Source: an uncultured Lysobacteraceae bacterium (GTDB lineage: Bacteria; Pseudomonadota; Gammaproteobacteria; Xanthomonadales; Xanthomonadaceae). Taken from it: a stretch of DNA of 64,000 bases. The stretch lies in assembly GCA_936911875.1 (NCBI GenBank), contig CAKZGB010000008.1, positions 1 to 64,000 of the forward strand. The letters run 5' to 3'. Positions within the stretch are counted from its first letter, which is position 1. Each line of letters starts with the position of its first letter. Shown one piece after another: positions 32,200 through 42,121 of the stretch. Below the pieces are notes generated by a model that was given only the letters and a program-made list of their open reading frames with translations, was not told where the DNA came from and ran no database searches. Both the position numbers and the translations under genes were made by a program.

Positions 32200-34637
32200 C
32201 GTTTACCTTTTCTGCGTGCCGGTGGACCGGACTCCTTGCTGCCGTCAGGGGCGAGCTTGAAGTCAATTTTACGTTCTTCGACCGATGCTTTCATCACGAT
32301 GATGTCCAGGCGGTCGCCCAATCGGAACTCGCGACCGGTGCGCTCACCCGTCAACGTCTTGCGGATGGCATCGAAATGGTAGTAATCCCGCGGCAGCGTG
32401 GTGACATGCACCAGACCGTTGACCTTGGAGTCATCGAGTTCGACAAACAGACCAAAAGACGTGACACCACTGATCACACCCGAGAACTTTCCGCCAACGT
32501 GCTCTGACATCCAGGCAGCGCGATAACGCTCATCCACTTCGCGCTCGGCTTCTTCGGCGCGGCGCGACCGCTCGGAGACGGCCAGCGACAGGTTGGCCAT
32601 ATTACTCGGCGAATACGTGAAGCGCTCAGCCGGTTCGCCGGATAGCGCATGCTTGATCGCACGATGCAGCAGCAAGTCGGCGTAACGGCGGATCGGCGAG
32701 GTAAAGTGCGCGTAAGCATCGAGAGCCAGACCGAAGTGGCCATCGCTGGCGGTCGAGTACACCGCCAGCGACTGCGAGCGCAGCAGCACGGATTCGATCA
32801 GTGCGTAATCGGGGCGATCGCGAATCTTGATCAGCAGATTGCGATAGTCCTTGGGCGTGACGCGGGCCCAGGCCGGCAGACGCAGACCGAATTCGGACAG
32901 AAACTCGACCAGATCGTTGTATTTACGCTCCGGCGGTCTTTCATGCACGCGATGCGGCGCCGGGATCTGCGCACGATCAATAAAGCGAGCCGCTTCGACG
33001 TTGGCCGCAATCATGCATTCTTCAATCAGCTTGTGAGCATCATTCCGTTGCAGCATGCCGGCCTGCAGCACCTTGCCGGAATTATCCAGTACGAAGCGCA
33101 CTTCGCCACTTTCAAATTCGATGGCACCACGACGGGCACGTGCTGCAACCAGAATCTTATACAGACCGTGCAGGGCCTGGACGTGCGGCATCAGCGGGCC
33201 GACGTATTCCACGGCAGCCGCATGATCTTCGGCGCTGACAGACTCATCGCCCAGTGCATTCCAGACCTGCGTATAAGTCAGACGCGCGTGCGAATGCATG
33301 ACCGCCGTGTAGAAGCTGCTCTCCGTGGTCACGCCGTTTGGATCAATGTGCAGATCGCACACAAAGCACAGACGATCGACCTTGGGCTTCAGCGAGCAGA
33401 TGCCGTTCGAAAGCACTTCGGGCAACATCGGCACCACAAAACCCGGGAAATACACGGAGGTACCGCGGTTTTGTGCTTCGGTATCGAGTGGCGAGCCCGG
33501 GCGCACATAATGCGACACGTCGGCAATGGCCACGATCAGACGATAGCCACCATCGGCTTGACGTTCGCACCAGACAGCATCGTCAAAGTCCTTGGCATCT
33601 TCACCATCGATGGTGACCAGAGGCAGCCAACGCAAATCGACGCGGCCTTCGATATCCGCTTCTGTCACTTCTAACGGAACGGACTCGGCCTGTGCCGTCA
33701 CTTCCGGCGGAAATTCATGCGGAATGTTGTGACCGTGGATGGCCGCCTGCACCGCCAACGATGCCGTGAGCTTGTCACCCAGTACCGTAACGACGCGTCC
33801 GATTGGCGGCTTGCGGTCGTCCGGCATCTGTGTGATCTCGGCAACCACCAGCTGGCCATCTTGCGCATCCAGACGCGCATCAACGGGAATCAGAATGTTG
33901 CGTTGAATCCGACGGTCATCAGGCACCACAAAACTGATGCCGTTTTCAATGGTCAGATAGCCGATTAAGCGCGTGACGCCGCGTTCCAGGACGCGCGAGA
34001 TCTTGCCTTCCTCACGACCACGACGATCGACGCCAACGATCTGCACCAGCACGCGATCGCCGTTGATGACTTTGCGCATCTCGGCCGGTGGCAAAAAGAT
34101 ATCGTCTTCGATGCCGGTGTCGACATCGGGACGCAAAAATCCGAAGCCCTCGGGGTTGGCAATCACGCGACCTGGAATCAGATCCAGATGGCGTGTGGGT
34201 GCCAGTTCGCCGCTGCGGTTCTGCACCAGTTGGCCATCGCGCAGCATCGCCTTGATGCGATTGCGGAATGCGTTCTGATCGGCCTCATCGGAAATCTGCA
34301 GCTGCATGCCCAGCTCCTCGAACTGCAAGGGGCCGTCGGCAGCCAGCAGCGTCTGCAAAATCAGTTCGCGACTGGCAATGGGTTTTTCGTAGCGGGCCGC
34401 CTCGCGGTGGCCGTATGGATCTTTATCGGGCTTGCCGGCAGGCAAATTCTGCGGCATCCATGGTGGTAACGAGCTCTTGGCGCCGCGGCGACCCGGAGTC
34501 CGAGCCTGCGGTCCGCCCGCCCCGTCCTTGCGGTCGGCATTGCGACGTGTGACTCCTGATGTCTTGCCTGCCTTGGCGGCCGGCGTTGATCCCTTATTGG
34601 CCTTAGCAGGCCCCTTCCGTGTGGTCCTTTTCTTCAT
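32196..34637 (-). CDS. rnr: Ribonuclease R
   Basis: An 813-residue 3'-5' exoribonuclease that degrades structured RNA. The order is a Lys/Gly-rich basic N-terminal tail (1-65), a helix-turn-helix region (about 85-150), cold-shock OB domains, and the RNB catalytic domain starting near residue 347 with DGEDAKDFDDAV (metal-binding aspartates). An S1 domain lies at about 715-795, with a short basic C-terminus. It is the first gene of rnr-rlmB-rnt, divergent from tRNA-Leu. Confidence 0.96.
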   Translation of the reverse strand: MKKRTTRKGPAKANKGSTPAAKAGKTSGVTRRNADRKDGAGGPQARTPGRRGAKSSLPPWMPQNLPAGKPDKDPYGHREAARYEKPIASRELILQTLLAADGPLQFEELGMQLQISDEADQNAFRNRIKAMLRDGQLVQNRSGELAPTRHLDLIPGRVIANPEGFGFLRPDVDTGIEDDIFLPPAEMRKVINGDRVLVQIVGVDRRGREEGKISRVLERGVTRLIGYLTIENGISFVVPDDRRIQRNILIPVDARLDAQDGQLVVAEITQMPDDRKPPIGRVVTVLGDKLTASLAVQAAIHGHNIPHEFPPEVTAQAESVPLEVTEADIEGRVDLRWLPLVTIDGEDAKDFDDAVWCERQADGGYRLIVAIADVSHYVRPGSPLDTEAQNRGTSVYFPGFVVPMLPEVLSNGICSLKPKVDRLCFVCDLHIDPNGVTTESSFYTAVMHSHARLTYTQVWNALGDESVSAEDHAAAVEYVGPLMPHVQALHGLYKILVAARARRGAIEFESGEVRFVLDNSGKVLQAGMLQRNDAHKLIEECMIAANVEAARFIDRAQIPAPHRVHERPPERKYNDLVEFLSEFGLRLPAWARVTPKDYRNLLIKIRDRPDYALIESVLLRSQSLAVYSTASDGHFGLALDAYAHFTSPIRRYADLLLHRAIKHALSGEPAERFTYSPSNMANLSLAVSERSRRAEEAEREVDERYRAAWMSEHVGGKFSGVISGVTSFGLFVELDDSKVNGLVHVTTLPRDYYHFDAIRKTLTGERTGREFRLGDRLDIIVMKASVEERKIDFKLAPDGSKESGPPARRKGKR

Positions 34638-34696
34638 CTGCCCAGTGTCTCACGCCGGGCCACACGGTATTGTGAATACGAAATAGAATTCGGGTA

Positions 34697-34725
34697 TTGA
34701 CAAGCGAAAATTCGGTCTCCATAAT
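34697..34725 (+). promoter_or_regulatory. Strong sigma-70 promoter of tRNA-Leu
   Basis: A consensus TTGACA (34697-34702) and CATAAT (34720-34725) are separated by 17 nt. The start would be near 34732, about 28 nt before the tRNA. Confidence 0.85.
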
Positions 34726-34759
34726 ATCTAGCTACTCGGGGCCTTGCCCTGAACACCTT

Positions 34760-34844
<85 letters not shown>

Positions 34845-34850
34845 AATATA

Positions 34851-34882
34851 AAGACCCGCTTCAGTAATGAGGCGGGTTTTTT
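34851..34882 (+). terminator. Intrinsic terminator after tRNA-Leu
   Basis: Stem ACCCGC (34854-34859) with GCGGGT (34872-34877), extended by weaker pairs, followed by a six-T run to 34882. It isolates the tRNA from parC 62 bp downstream. Confidence 0.88.
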
Positions 34883-34944
34883 CTTGCCTCGAATAAGGCT
34901 AGGAAAATCGCGGGGAACGGTTCAAAATTGATGATTATTCCGCT

Positions 34945-37224
34945 TTGACTGTTCCAGTGACTGACACCCCGATCGATTCGCCCGTCCGCCCTGCCTTCCA
35001 CGGTTTTGAGCAGATCCCGTTAAAGGAATACGCCGAGAAGGCTTATCTCGATTACTCCATGTATGTAGTGCTCGATCGGGCATTGCCGTTCCTGGGTGAC
35101 GGTCTTAAGCCGGTACAGCGCCGCATTATTTACTCGATGAGCGAACTGGGGCTGAGCGCATCGGCCAAGCCTAAAAAGTCCGCGCGGACTGTCGGTGACG
35201 TCATCGGTAAATTCCATCCGCACGGTGACAGCGCCTGTTACGAAGCGATGGTGCTGATGGCGCAGCCCTTCAGCTATCGCTATCCGCTGATTGACGGTCA
35301 GGGCAACTTCGGTTCCAGCGACGATCCGAAGTCCTTCGCGGCCATGCGTTATACGGAGTCCAAACTCACTCCCATCGCCGAGGTGCTGTTAGGCGAGCTC
35401 GGCCAAGGCACGGTTGACTGGGATCCAAACTTTGACGGCACGCTCGAAGAGCCCACGTGGCTGCCGGCCCGTTTGCCGCATCTGCTGTTGAACGGCACGA
35501 CCGGCATCGCTGTCGGCATGGCCACGGACGTTCCGCCGCACAATCTGCGCGAAGTGGTCAACGCTACCGTCCACTTGCTCGACAATCCCAAGGCCACCGT
35601 GGAGGAACTGTGCGAGTTCATTCCTGCACCGGACTATCCGACCGAAGCCGAAATCATTTCGCCGCGACACGATCTGCTCAGCATCTACGAGACCGGTAAC
35701 GGCAGCGTGCGTGCACGCGGTGTCTACCGCAAGGAAGGCGCCAATATCGTTGTCACTGCTCTGCCCCATCAGGTGTCGCCGAGCAAAGTAATCGAGCAGA
35801 TTGCCGCGCAAATGCGCAACAAGAAATTGCCATGGCTTGAGGATGTGCGCGACGAATCCGATCACGCCAATCCCACGCGCATCGTGCTGATCACGCGTTC
35901 GAACCGCGTCGATGCCGAACAGCTGATGGGACATCTGTTTGCAACGACGGATCTGGAACGCACGTTCCGCGTCAACTTCAATGTCATTGGCCTCAACGGC
36001 CGTCCGCAGGTCAAGAGCCTCAAGGCCTTCCTTGCCGAATGGCTGCAGTTCCGCACCGACACCGTAACGCGCCGTCTGAAATATCGACTGGCCCGCGTCG
36101 AACGTCGCCTGCACTTGCTCGATGGCTTGCTCACTGCGTTCCTCAACCTCGATGAAGTGATTCGCATCATCCGTTCCGAAGACGAGCCCAAGCCCGTGCT
36201 GATTGCACGCTTTGACTTGTCCGAAGAACAGGCCGAATACATTCTCGAAACCAAGCTGCGCCAACTGGCGCGTCTTGAAGAAATGAAGATCCGCGACGAG
36301 CAGGACAAACTCGATGCCGAGCGTGACCGTCTCATTGCAACGTTGGGTTCGCCGACCAAGCTTAAGCGCCTGATCCGCGATGAACTGATCGCCGATGCCG
36401 AGAAATACGGTGACGACCGTCGCTCACCGCTGGTCGAACGCGACTCTGCACAGGCACTGTCTGAAACGGAACTGGCGCCGTCCGAACCAATGACCGTGAT
36501 CCTGTCTGAAAAGGGCTGGATTCGTGCGGCCAAGGGCCACGACGTCAACGCCGAGACCATGGGCTATCGCGAGGGCGACAAACTGCTCGCGGTCACCAAC
36601 GCACGTTCCAACCAGCAGGTGGCCTTCTTAGGTTCTGATGGTCGTGCGTTCTCTACCGTGGTGCATTCGCTGCCCTCGGCGCGCGGCAACGGCGAACCGC
36701 TCACCGGTCGCTTTACTCCGGCGGCCGGTACGACCTTCCAGGCGCTGGTTGCAGGAGAACCTACGACTCCTATCGTGCTGCTGACCTCGCACGGCTACGG
36801 CTTCGTCACGCGCTTTGAGAATCTGCTGTCGCGCCAAAAGGCCGGCAAGTCCATGCTCAATCTGACGCCGCAGGCCAAGGTGCTGACTCCGGTCGCGATC
36901 AACGCTTCGGAATCTGCAGAGACCTTGCGTCTGGCGGTGGTGACCACCGCCGGCCATCTGCTGGTCTATCCGCTGTCCGAACTGCCGGAACTCGACAAGG
37001 GCAAGGGCAACAAGCTGATTGAAATTCCCAAGGCCAAACTCGGAACCGAACAGGTTGTTGCGGCGGCGGTACTGGCGCCGGGCAATAAGTTGCTGGTGCA
37101 ATCGGGCGCACGAACCATGACGCTGACGGTCGCGGACCTCAATGATTACGTGGGCAAACGCGCCTCACGCGGAGGTTTGCTGCCGCGCGGTTGGCAAAAG
37201 GTCGATGGCTTGAGCGTCGCTTAA
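34945..37224 (+). CDS. parC: DNA topoisomerase IV subunit A
   Basis: A 759-residue type IIA topoisomerase subunit that decatenates sister chromosomes with ParE. The catalytic tyrosine is Tyr136 in AAMRYTESK. The quinolone-resistance region HPHGDSACYEAM keeps Ser96 and Glu100 (E. coli Ser80 and Glu84), the susceptible form. There is no in-frame ATG before the conserved N-terminus (FEQIPLKEYAEKAYLDYSM). The start is TTG at 34945 or GTG at 34957, with no clear ribosome-binding site for either. parE is not adjacent. Confidence 0.95.
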   Translation: MTVPVTDTPIDSPVRPAFHGFEQIPLKEYAEKAYLDYSMYVVLDRALPFLGDGLKPVQRRIIYSMSELGLSASAKPKKSARTVGDVIGKFHPHGDSACYEAMVLMAQPFSYRYPLIDGQGNFGSSDDPKSFAAMRYTESKLTPIAEVLLGELGQGTVDWDPNFDGTLEEPTWLPARLPHLLLNGTTGIAVGMATDVPPHNLREVVNATVHLLDNPKATVEELCEFIPAPDYPTEAEIISPRHDLLSIYETGNGSVRARGVYRKEGANIVVTALPHQVSPSKVIEQIAAQMRNKKLPWLEDVRDESDHANPTRIVLITRSNRVDAEQLMGHLFATTDLERTFRVNFNVIGLNGRPQVKSLKAFLAEWLQFRTDTVTRRLKYRLARVERRLHLLDGLLTAFLNLDEVIRIIRSEDEPKPVLIARFDLSEEQAEYILETKLRQLARLEEMKIRDEQDKLDAERDRLIATLGSPTKLKRLIRDELIADAEKYGDDRRSPLVERDSAQALSETELAPSEPMTVILSEKGWIRAAKGHDVNAETMGYREGDKLLAVTNARSNQQVAFLGSDGRAFSTVVHSLPSARGNGEPLTGRFTPAAGTTFQALVAGEPTTPIVLLTSHGYGFVTRFENLLSRQKAGKSMLNLTPQAKVLTPVAINASESAETLRLAVVTTAGHLLVYPLSELPELDKGKGNKLIEIPKAKLGTEQVVAAAVLAPGNKLLVQSGARTMTLTVADLNDYVGKRASRGGLLPRGWQKVDGLSVA

Positions 37225-37233
37225 TCGCCGCGC

Positions 37234-38358
37234 TCAATCCTTAAGCAGCAGTTCCCGGATCAGCTCGCCATACAAGACGGGCAATCGTTCGAGTTCATCC
37301 AATGCGATGCGTTCGTCCACTTGATGGATCGTTGCATTAACCGGACCGATCTCGACGCACTCCACGCCTAGCGGTGCAATGAAACGTGCATCAGATGTGC
37401 CGCCGCCGGTGCTCTCAACGGGCTTGTTGCCGCCGTTGAAACGCGTCAGGACTTTAACGCAGGCGCTGCGCAGTTCGCCTTCGGGCGTGTAGAACGGCTC
37501 ACCACTTTCGTGCCAGGACCACTCACACGTCACTTGGTGCTTTGCAAATAAGGCTTCGATTTCAGAGCGCAACGCTGCTGCGGCCCAATTGGGGTTGTAG
37601 CGCAGATTGAATTCAACGACGGCCGTACCGGGGATGACGTTATTGGCCCCGGTGCCCGCACGCACATTGCTGATCTGCAGCGACGTTGGCGGAAACGATT
37701 CGTAACCCTGATCCCATTGCCGCGCCGTCAGTTCCGTCAGTGCAGGCACAACACGGTGGATGGGATTGTCGGCCTTCTCCGGGTAAGCCACGTGGCCTTG
37801 CACACCCTTCACTGTCAGCGTGGCGGACAAAGAACCACGACGACCAACGCGCAACAGATCACCGAGTTGTGCCGTCGATGAAGGCTCACCGGTAATGCAC
37901 CAGGTCAGCGGTTCGTTGCGTTCGGCAAACAGACGCGCCACACGACGCACGCCGTCCGAGGCGATGCCCTCCTCATCAGAAGTCAGCAGCACCGCAACAC
38001 GACCGGCATGGTTCGGATACTCGCGCACAAAATCGCGTGCGGCCAAGACAAAGGCGGCCACCGAGACTTTCATGTCTGCGGCACCGCGGGCATACAGATA
38101 GCCATCGCGGATGGTGGGCGCGAACGGCGGCGAGGTCCACCCTTCGCCGGGCGGCACTACATCGGTATGACCCACAAACAGCAAAGTCGGGCCGTCCGTA
38201 CCGTGCACGGCGTAAAGGTTATCGACCTCACCAAAGCGCAAATGTTCAATCGCAAATCCATCGAGCAGATCCGCGATGCGTTGCTGACATCCGGCATCGA
38301 CCGGCGTAACCGATTCGCGATGCAACAGATCAATGGATAGCGAGAGAATCTCAGACAT
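37234..38358 (-). CDS. dapE: Succinyl-diaminopimelate desuccinylase
   Basis: A 374-residue M20-family di-zinc hydrolase of lysine/diaminopimelate synthesis, converting succinyl-LL-DAP to LL-DAP. Metal and catalytic residues are visible in L-F-V-G-H-T-D-V-V-P-P-G, A-R-G-A-A-D-M-K, T-S-D-E-E-G and the late A-T-I-H-Q-V-D-E-R. The ATG at 38358 is preferred over the adjacent GTG at 38361. It overlaps the Spx-like gene by 8 bp. With dapD two genes upstream it forms a DAP-pathway cluster supplying peptidoglycan and lysine. Confidence 0.95.
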   Translation of the reverse strand: MSEILSLSIDLLHRESVTPVDAGCQQRIADLLDGFAIEHLRFGEVDNLYAVHGTDGPTLLFVGHTDVVPPGEGWTSPPFAPTIRDGYLYARGAADMKVSVAAFVLAARDFVREYPNHAGRVAVLLTSDEEGIASDGVRRVARLFAERNEPLTWCITGEPSSTAQLGDLLRVGRRGSLSATLTVKGVQGHVAYPEKADNPIHRVVPALTELTARQWDQGYESFPPTSLQISNVRAGTGANNVIPGTAVVEFNLRYNPNWAAAALRSEIEALFAKHQVTCEWSWHESGEPFYTPEGELRSACVKVLTRFNGGNKPVESTGGGTSDARFIAPLGVECVEIGPVNATIHQVDERIALDELERLPVLYGELIRELLLKD

Positions 38359-38656
38359 CACGTCCCTGCCTTATCTGACCGTCATCCAACAGCAGCACAG
38401 GACGTTTGATCAAGGTCGGATTCGCAGCTAATGCCTGCAGCCACGCTTGATCATCTGCAAATTCGTGCGAAGGCAACCCGCGCCACGTCGGACTGGCCTT
38501 GTTGATCAGTTTTTCAAAACCGCCGACCTGCTCGGCCCAATCCTGCAACATCGAAGGGGCGATCGGATTGCTCCGGTAATCCACAAATTCCGCCTCGGGA
38601 TAACGCTGACGCGCCTTGCGGCACGTATCGCAATTGGTAAGGCCAAACAGTTTCAT
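38351..38656 (-). CDS. Spx/MgsR-YffB-type ArsC-like reductase
   Basis: A 101-residue thioredoxin-fold protein of the ArsC/Spx/YffB family, with an N-terminal C-D-T-C redox motif (Cys9, Cys12), F-V-D-Y-R, an F-E-K-L-I-N-K segment and the N-P-T-L-I-K-R-P-V-L segment. The true electron donor and substrate of this group are unclear. It is slightly shorter than the usual 115 or so residues, ending just after the RPVLLLDDG strand. A copy between dapD and dapE is a recurrent gene order in gammaproteobacteria. Confidence 0.87.
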   Translation of the reverse strand: MKLFGLTNCDTCRKARQRYPEAEFVDYRSNPIAPSMLQDWAEQVGGFEKLINKASPTWRGLPSHEFADDQAWLQALAANPTLIKRPVLLLDDGQIRQGRDV

Positions 38657-38660
38657 GCGA

Positions 38661-39491
38661 TCAGTCGGCCAGGCCGCGCAGCAAATCGTTGATCGAGGTC
38701 TTGGAGCGCGTCTTTTCATCAACTTGCTTGACGATGACGGCGCAGTACAGCGAGTGCGAACCGTCCGCTGCGGGCAGGTTGCCCGCCACCACCACCGAAC
38801 CCGGCGGAATGTAGCCGTAGCTTACTTCGCCCGTCATGCGGTTATAAATCTTAGTGCTCTGACCCAGATACACACCCATCCCGATCACGGAATGATGACC
38901 CACGACGACGCCTTCGACGACTTCGGAGCGGGCACCGATAAAGCAATGATCTTCGATGATGGTCGGAGAGGCCTGCAGCGGCTCCAGCACGCCGCCGATA
39001 CCGACGCCACCGCTCAGATGCACGTGCTTGCCGATCTGCGCACAGGAGCCCACAGTGGCCCAGGTATCGACCATAGTGCTTTCGCCAACATAAGCGCCGA
39101 TATTGACGAACGACGGCATCAGCACCACATCCTTGCCGATGAAGGTACCGCGACGCACGACCGCACCCGGCACGACGCGCACGCCGTCACGGCGGAACGA
39201 TTCGACATCATAGTTCTCAAAGCGCGCGGGTACCTTGTCCCAGAACGGCGCCGGTTGCGCATCGATCACGCGCATGTCGTTAGCACGGAAAAACAGCAGC
39301 ACGGCTTTCTTCAGCCATTCGTTGACTTGCCATTCGCCGTTGGCGCCCGGCTCGGCAACGCGCAAGCTGCCCGACTCGAGACCTTGCATGGCCTGTTCGA
39401 TGGCAGCGCGAGTCGCGTCGTTAATACCGGCATCGCGTTGGTCCCAGCCCGACTCAATGGTTTCGCGCAGGGTTTGAATGGAATCAGTCAT
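38661..39491 (-). CDS. dapD: Tetrahydrodipicolinate N-succinyltransferase
   Basis: A 276-residue trimeric left-handed beta-helix transferase of the succinylase branch of DAP synthesis. Hexapeptide repeats run through the middle (I-G-A-Y-V-G-E-S-T-M-V-D-T-W-A-T-V-G-S-C-A-Q-I-G). The conserved M-P-S-F-V-N-I-G, G-G-V-G-I-G-G-V-L-E-P-L and the S-x-x-x-Y-C-A-V-I tail are present. It overlaps glnD by 4 bp and stops 4 nt before the Spx-like gene. Confidence 0.97.
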   Translation of the reverse strand: MTDSIQTLRETIESGWDQRDAGINDATRAAIEQAMQGLESGSLRVAEPGANGEWQVNEWLKKAVLLFFRANDMRVIDAQPAPFWDKVPARFENYDVESFRRDGVRVVPGAVVRRGTFIGKDVVLMPSFVNIGAYVGESTMVDTWATVGSCAQIGKHVHLSGGVGIGGVLEPLQASPTIIEDHCFIGARSEVVEGVVVGHHSVIGMGVYLGQSTKIYNRMTGEVSYGYIPPGSVVVAGNLPAADGSHSLYCAVIVKQVDEKTRSKTSINDLLRGLAD

Positions 39492-42121
39492 TGGCTTCGT
39501 TCTCCGTCAATGCAATGACGCAATGCTTCCTGCAGGGAATGCATCGCATCGGGTTGTTCTGTGGCCAGACTCAGCGCAGAACCGCTGATCCGGAAAATAT
39601 CTTCGGCCCGTTCACCGAACGTGGCGATCCGCGCATCATGCACGGCAATACCCAGTTCACGCAAGCAGCAGCTTAAATCAGCCAGTAATCCGGCACGGTC
39701 ATTACACACAATACTAAGCAGGAAGTGCCCTGCCTGTGTGCCCTGCCCCGGACGGATATCGACCGCGGTCGGAATCCGGAAATGCTGCAGATGTGCAGGT
39801 GCTCTTCGACGCGTGGGACGCAATTTCGCCCAATCGCTTTGCAAGGCCTTGTGCAAGGACTGCTCAAGTCGCACAGGATCCATACCGGCGCGCGAATCGA
39901 GCGGTCGCACCACAAAGGTGTCGAAGATATCGCCGGCATTACCATCGAGCACGCGCGCCTGTTGGATCTCAAGTCCCAGACGATCGAGCGAAATTACAAT
40001 TGCGCTGAAGATGCCTTCGACATCGGCGGCATGCACCAGCACTTCGAGATCGTTGCTTTCGCCGCGCAGCGGACGCACACGCACCAACGGCAAGTCGCCG
40101 TCGATCTCCAGCAGTGACTCTGCGATCCAGGCGATCTGGTCGGCGCTAGCGCGCACAAACAAAGTCTCAGGCACCTGCGTCAATGCCTGCTGCACCGGCT
40201 CGGCAGCATGACCGCGCAATACCAGCAACTGCTGCACCTCCGAGCGCGTCTCGCGAGCGTTCTCGGCATCGCTTACCGGATTCTCGAGACCGCGACGCAT
40301 GGCCAAGCGTGTACGCGTGTAGGCCTTGGCGAGCACCTGATCCTTCCAGTCGGTCCAAAGCTTCGGTGAAGTCGCGGCAATGTCCGCAATGGTCAGCAGA
40401 TACAGATTGTCCAGACGATCACGGTCCGCGACCTGCAATGCAAACGCGCGAATCACATCGGGATCATCAATGTCCTGTTTCTGTGCGGTCTGACTCATCA
40501 GCAGATGCTGACGCACCAGCCACTCGACCAGTCCGGCCTGCGTTTCCGAGTAGCCCATCGCCAAGCAGAACTCGCGCGCGTCTTCCGCGCCAAGCTCCGA
40601 GTGATCGCCATTGCGACCTTTGGCAATGTCATGAAACAGACCGGCCAGATACAAAAGCTCCGGTCGGCGCACGGCAGGATACACGTCATTGGCGATGGAG
40701 AAGCGGCGATCTTCGAGCTGGCGGGCAAAGCCTTCGAGATTGGAAAGCACGGACAAGGTGTGCTGATCGACGGTGAAGGCATGGAACAGGTCAAACTGCA
40801 TGCGGCCCGAAACGCCCCTAAATGCAGGAATAAACTGCTGCAGCACACCGAGTCGCGCCATGCGAGCCAGGGTCTTGGCCGGTCGCTCTAAACGCAACAC
40901 CTGCAAAAAGCGTTGCTTGAGCGACTCATCCGCATTCCAATACGCAGGAACCTGCAGCAGATTTTCACCCAGTGCGCGCGCCGTCTGCGAATGCAAGCCT
41001 TTGACGTTGGCCTGTTCGCCCCACGCAATAAACAGATCAAAGATATCCTGCGCCGACTGCGGCCACTCCGCGTCCAACGCACCGATATACCGATTATTCA
41101 AACCGAAGCGCGTGTCGCTCAATGGCGCCCACGCTGCGGTCCCTTTTAACTGTTCTTCGAACCGTTGCAGCAAACGCTCACCGATACGACGCACCAGCGC
41201 CGCAGAACGGTAGAACGCCTGCATCATGTCTTCGACCGGCTGATTGCGCTCACCCTGATAGCCAAGGCGCTGTGCCAATTCGCGCTGATGATCAAAACGC
41301 AGCCGCTCCTCGCGCCGGCCGGCCACCAGACCCAAACCGAAACGCAAGCGCGCCAGGATCACGTGCTGGATTCGCAAGGTCTGAATTTCATCCGCACCGC
41401 TATGACCGATATCGATCAGGCCCTGCAGATCCGCAACACCGACAACACGTTTCGCAATCCATTCGAGCGTCTGCAGATCACGAAGGCCACCCGGCCCCTC
41501 TTTGATATTTGGCTCCAGATTGTCCGACGTATTACCGAAGCGCTCGTGACGCTGCCGCAATTCCTGCAATTTCGCGCTGAAATACGCTTCGGCGGGCCAC
41601 AACTCGGGATCGGTCAACGCACTGCGCAAATCACGCATAGCCGCTTCATCGGCAACCAAAGGTCGCGAATCGAGCAGCGCGGTCATCACCGTGATATCGG
41701 CGGCCGCCTCACGCGTCTGCGGCGCATTGCGCACCGACAACCCGATCGGCAAGCCGATGTCCCACAAACTTTGCGTAAACCGCTCAATCGCCTTTTGCGC
41801 GGCAAAATTCGGCTCGCTATCTGCCGTCAGATAAATCAGCAGATCGACATCGGACTGCGGATACATTTCCGCACGGCCAACGCCACCCACTGCAAACAGA
41901 TGAAGGCCACACGGGCCACACTCTGCCTGCTGCCAGGCCTGTACGATCAGTTGTTCAATGCGTGCCGCGCGACTGCGCAGCAGCCATTCGATATCGCAAT
42001 CAGGGCCGAACTGTTCGGCCGCGACATTGTCCGCAATTTTCAGCGATTGCCGCGCCAAGCTGACCCAGTCCGCCGCCGAGGACGAGGACGCGGGCTCAGC
42101 CGGAGCGGCATCGGGACTCAT
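39488..42121 (-). CDS. glnD: PII uridylyltransferase / uridylyl-removing enzyme
   Basis: An 877-residue nitrogen sensor that modifies PII proteins in response to glutamine. The nucleotidyltransferase motif G-G-V-G-R-A-E-M-Y-P-Q-S-D-V-D-L lies at 79-94. The HD domain (L-F-H-D-I-A-K-G-R-N-G-D-H-S) is near 490 and removes UMP. Two ACT domains occur near 690-770 and 797-870 (F-L-L-S-I-V-C-N-D-R-A-G-L-L). It overlaps map by 4 bp and dapD by 4 bp. Confidence 0.96.
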   Translation of the reverse strand: MSPDAAPAEPASSSSAADWVSLARQSLKIADNVAAEQFGPDCDIEWLLRSRAARIEQLIVQAWQQAECGPCGLHLFAVGGVGRAEMYPQSDVDLLIYLTADSEPNFAAQKAIERFTQSLWDIGLPIGLSVRNAPQTREAAADITVMTALLDSRPLVADEAAMRDLRSALTDPELWPAEAYFSAKLQELRQRHERFGNTSDNLEPNIKEGPGGLRDLQTLEWIAKRVVGVADLQGLIDIGHSGADEIQTLRIQHVILARLRFGLGLVAGRREERLRFDHQRELAQRLGYQGERNQPVEDMMQAFYRSAALVRRIGERLLQRFEEQLKGTAAWAPLSDTRFGLNNRYIGALDAEWPQSAQDIFDLFIAWGEQANVKGLHSQTARALGENLLQVPAYWNADESLKQRFLQVLRLERPAKTLARMARLGVLQQFIPAFRGVSGRMQFDLFHAFTVDQHTLSVLSNLEGFARQLEDRRFSIANDVYPAVRRPELLYLAGLFHDIAKGRNGDHSELGAEDAREFCLAMGYSETQAGLVEWLVRQHLLMSQTAQKQDIDDPDVIRAFALQVADRDRLDNLYLLTIADIAATSPKLWTDWKDQVLAKAYTRTRLAMRRGLENPVSDAENARETRSEVQQLLVLRGHAAEPVQQALTQVPETLFVRASADQIAWIAESLLEIDGDLPLVRVRPLRGESNDLEVLVHAADVEGIFSAIVISLDRLGLEIQQARVLDGNAGDIFDTFVVRPLDSRAGMDPVRLEQSLHKALQSDWAKLRPTRRRAPAHLQHFRIPTAVDIRPGQGTQAGHFLLSIVCNDRAGLLADLSCCLRELGIAVHDARIATFGERAEDIFRISGSALSLATEQPDAMHSLQEALRHCIDGERSQ

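Noticed and set aside
35215..35350. Quinolone-resistance mutations in parC
   Set aside because: Ser96 and Glu100 (E. coli Ser80 and Glu84) are wild type.
35389..36264. A minus-strand frame opposite parC
   Set aside because: A shadow of parC with biased composition and no recognisable motif.
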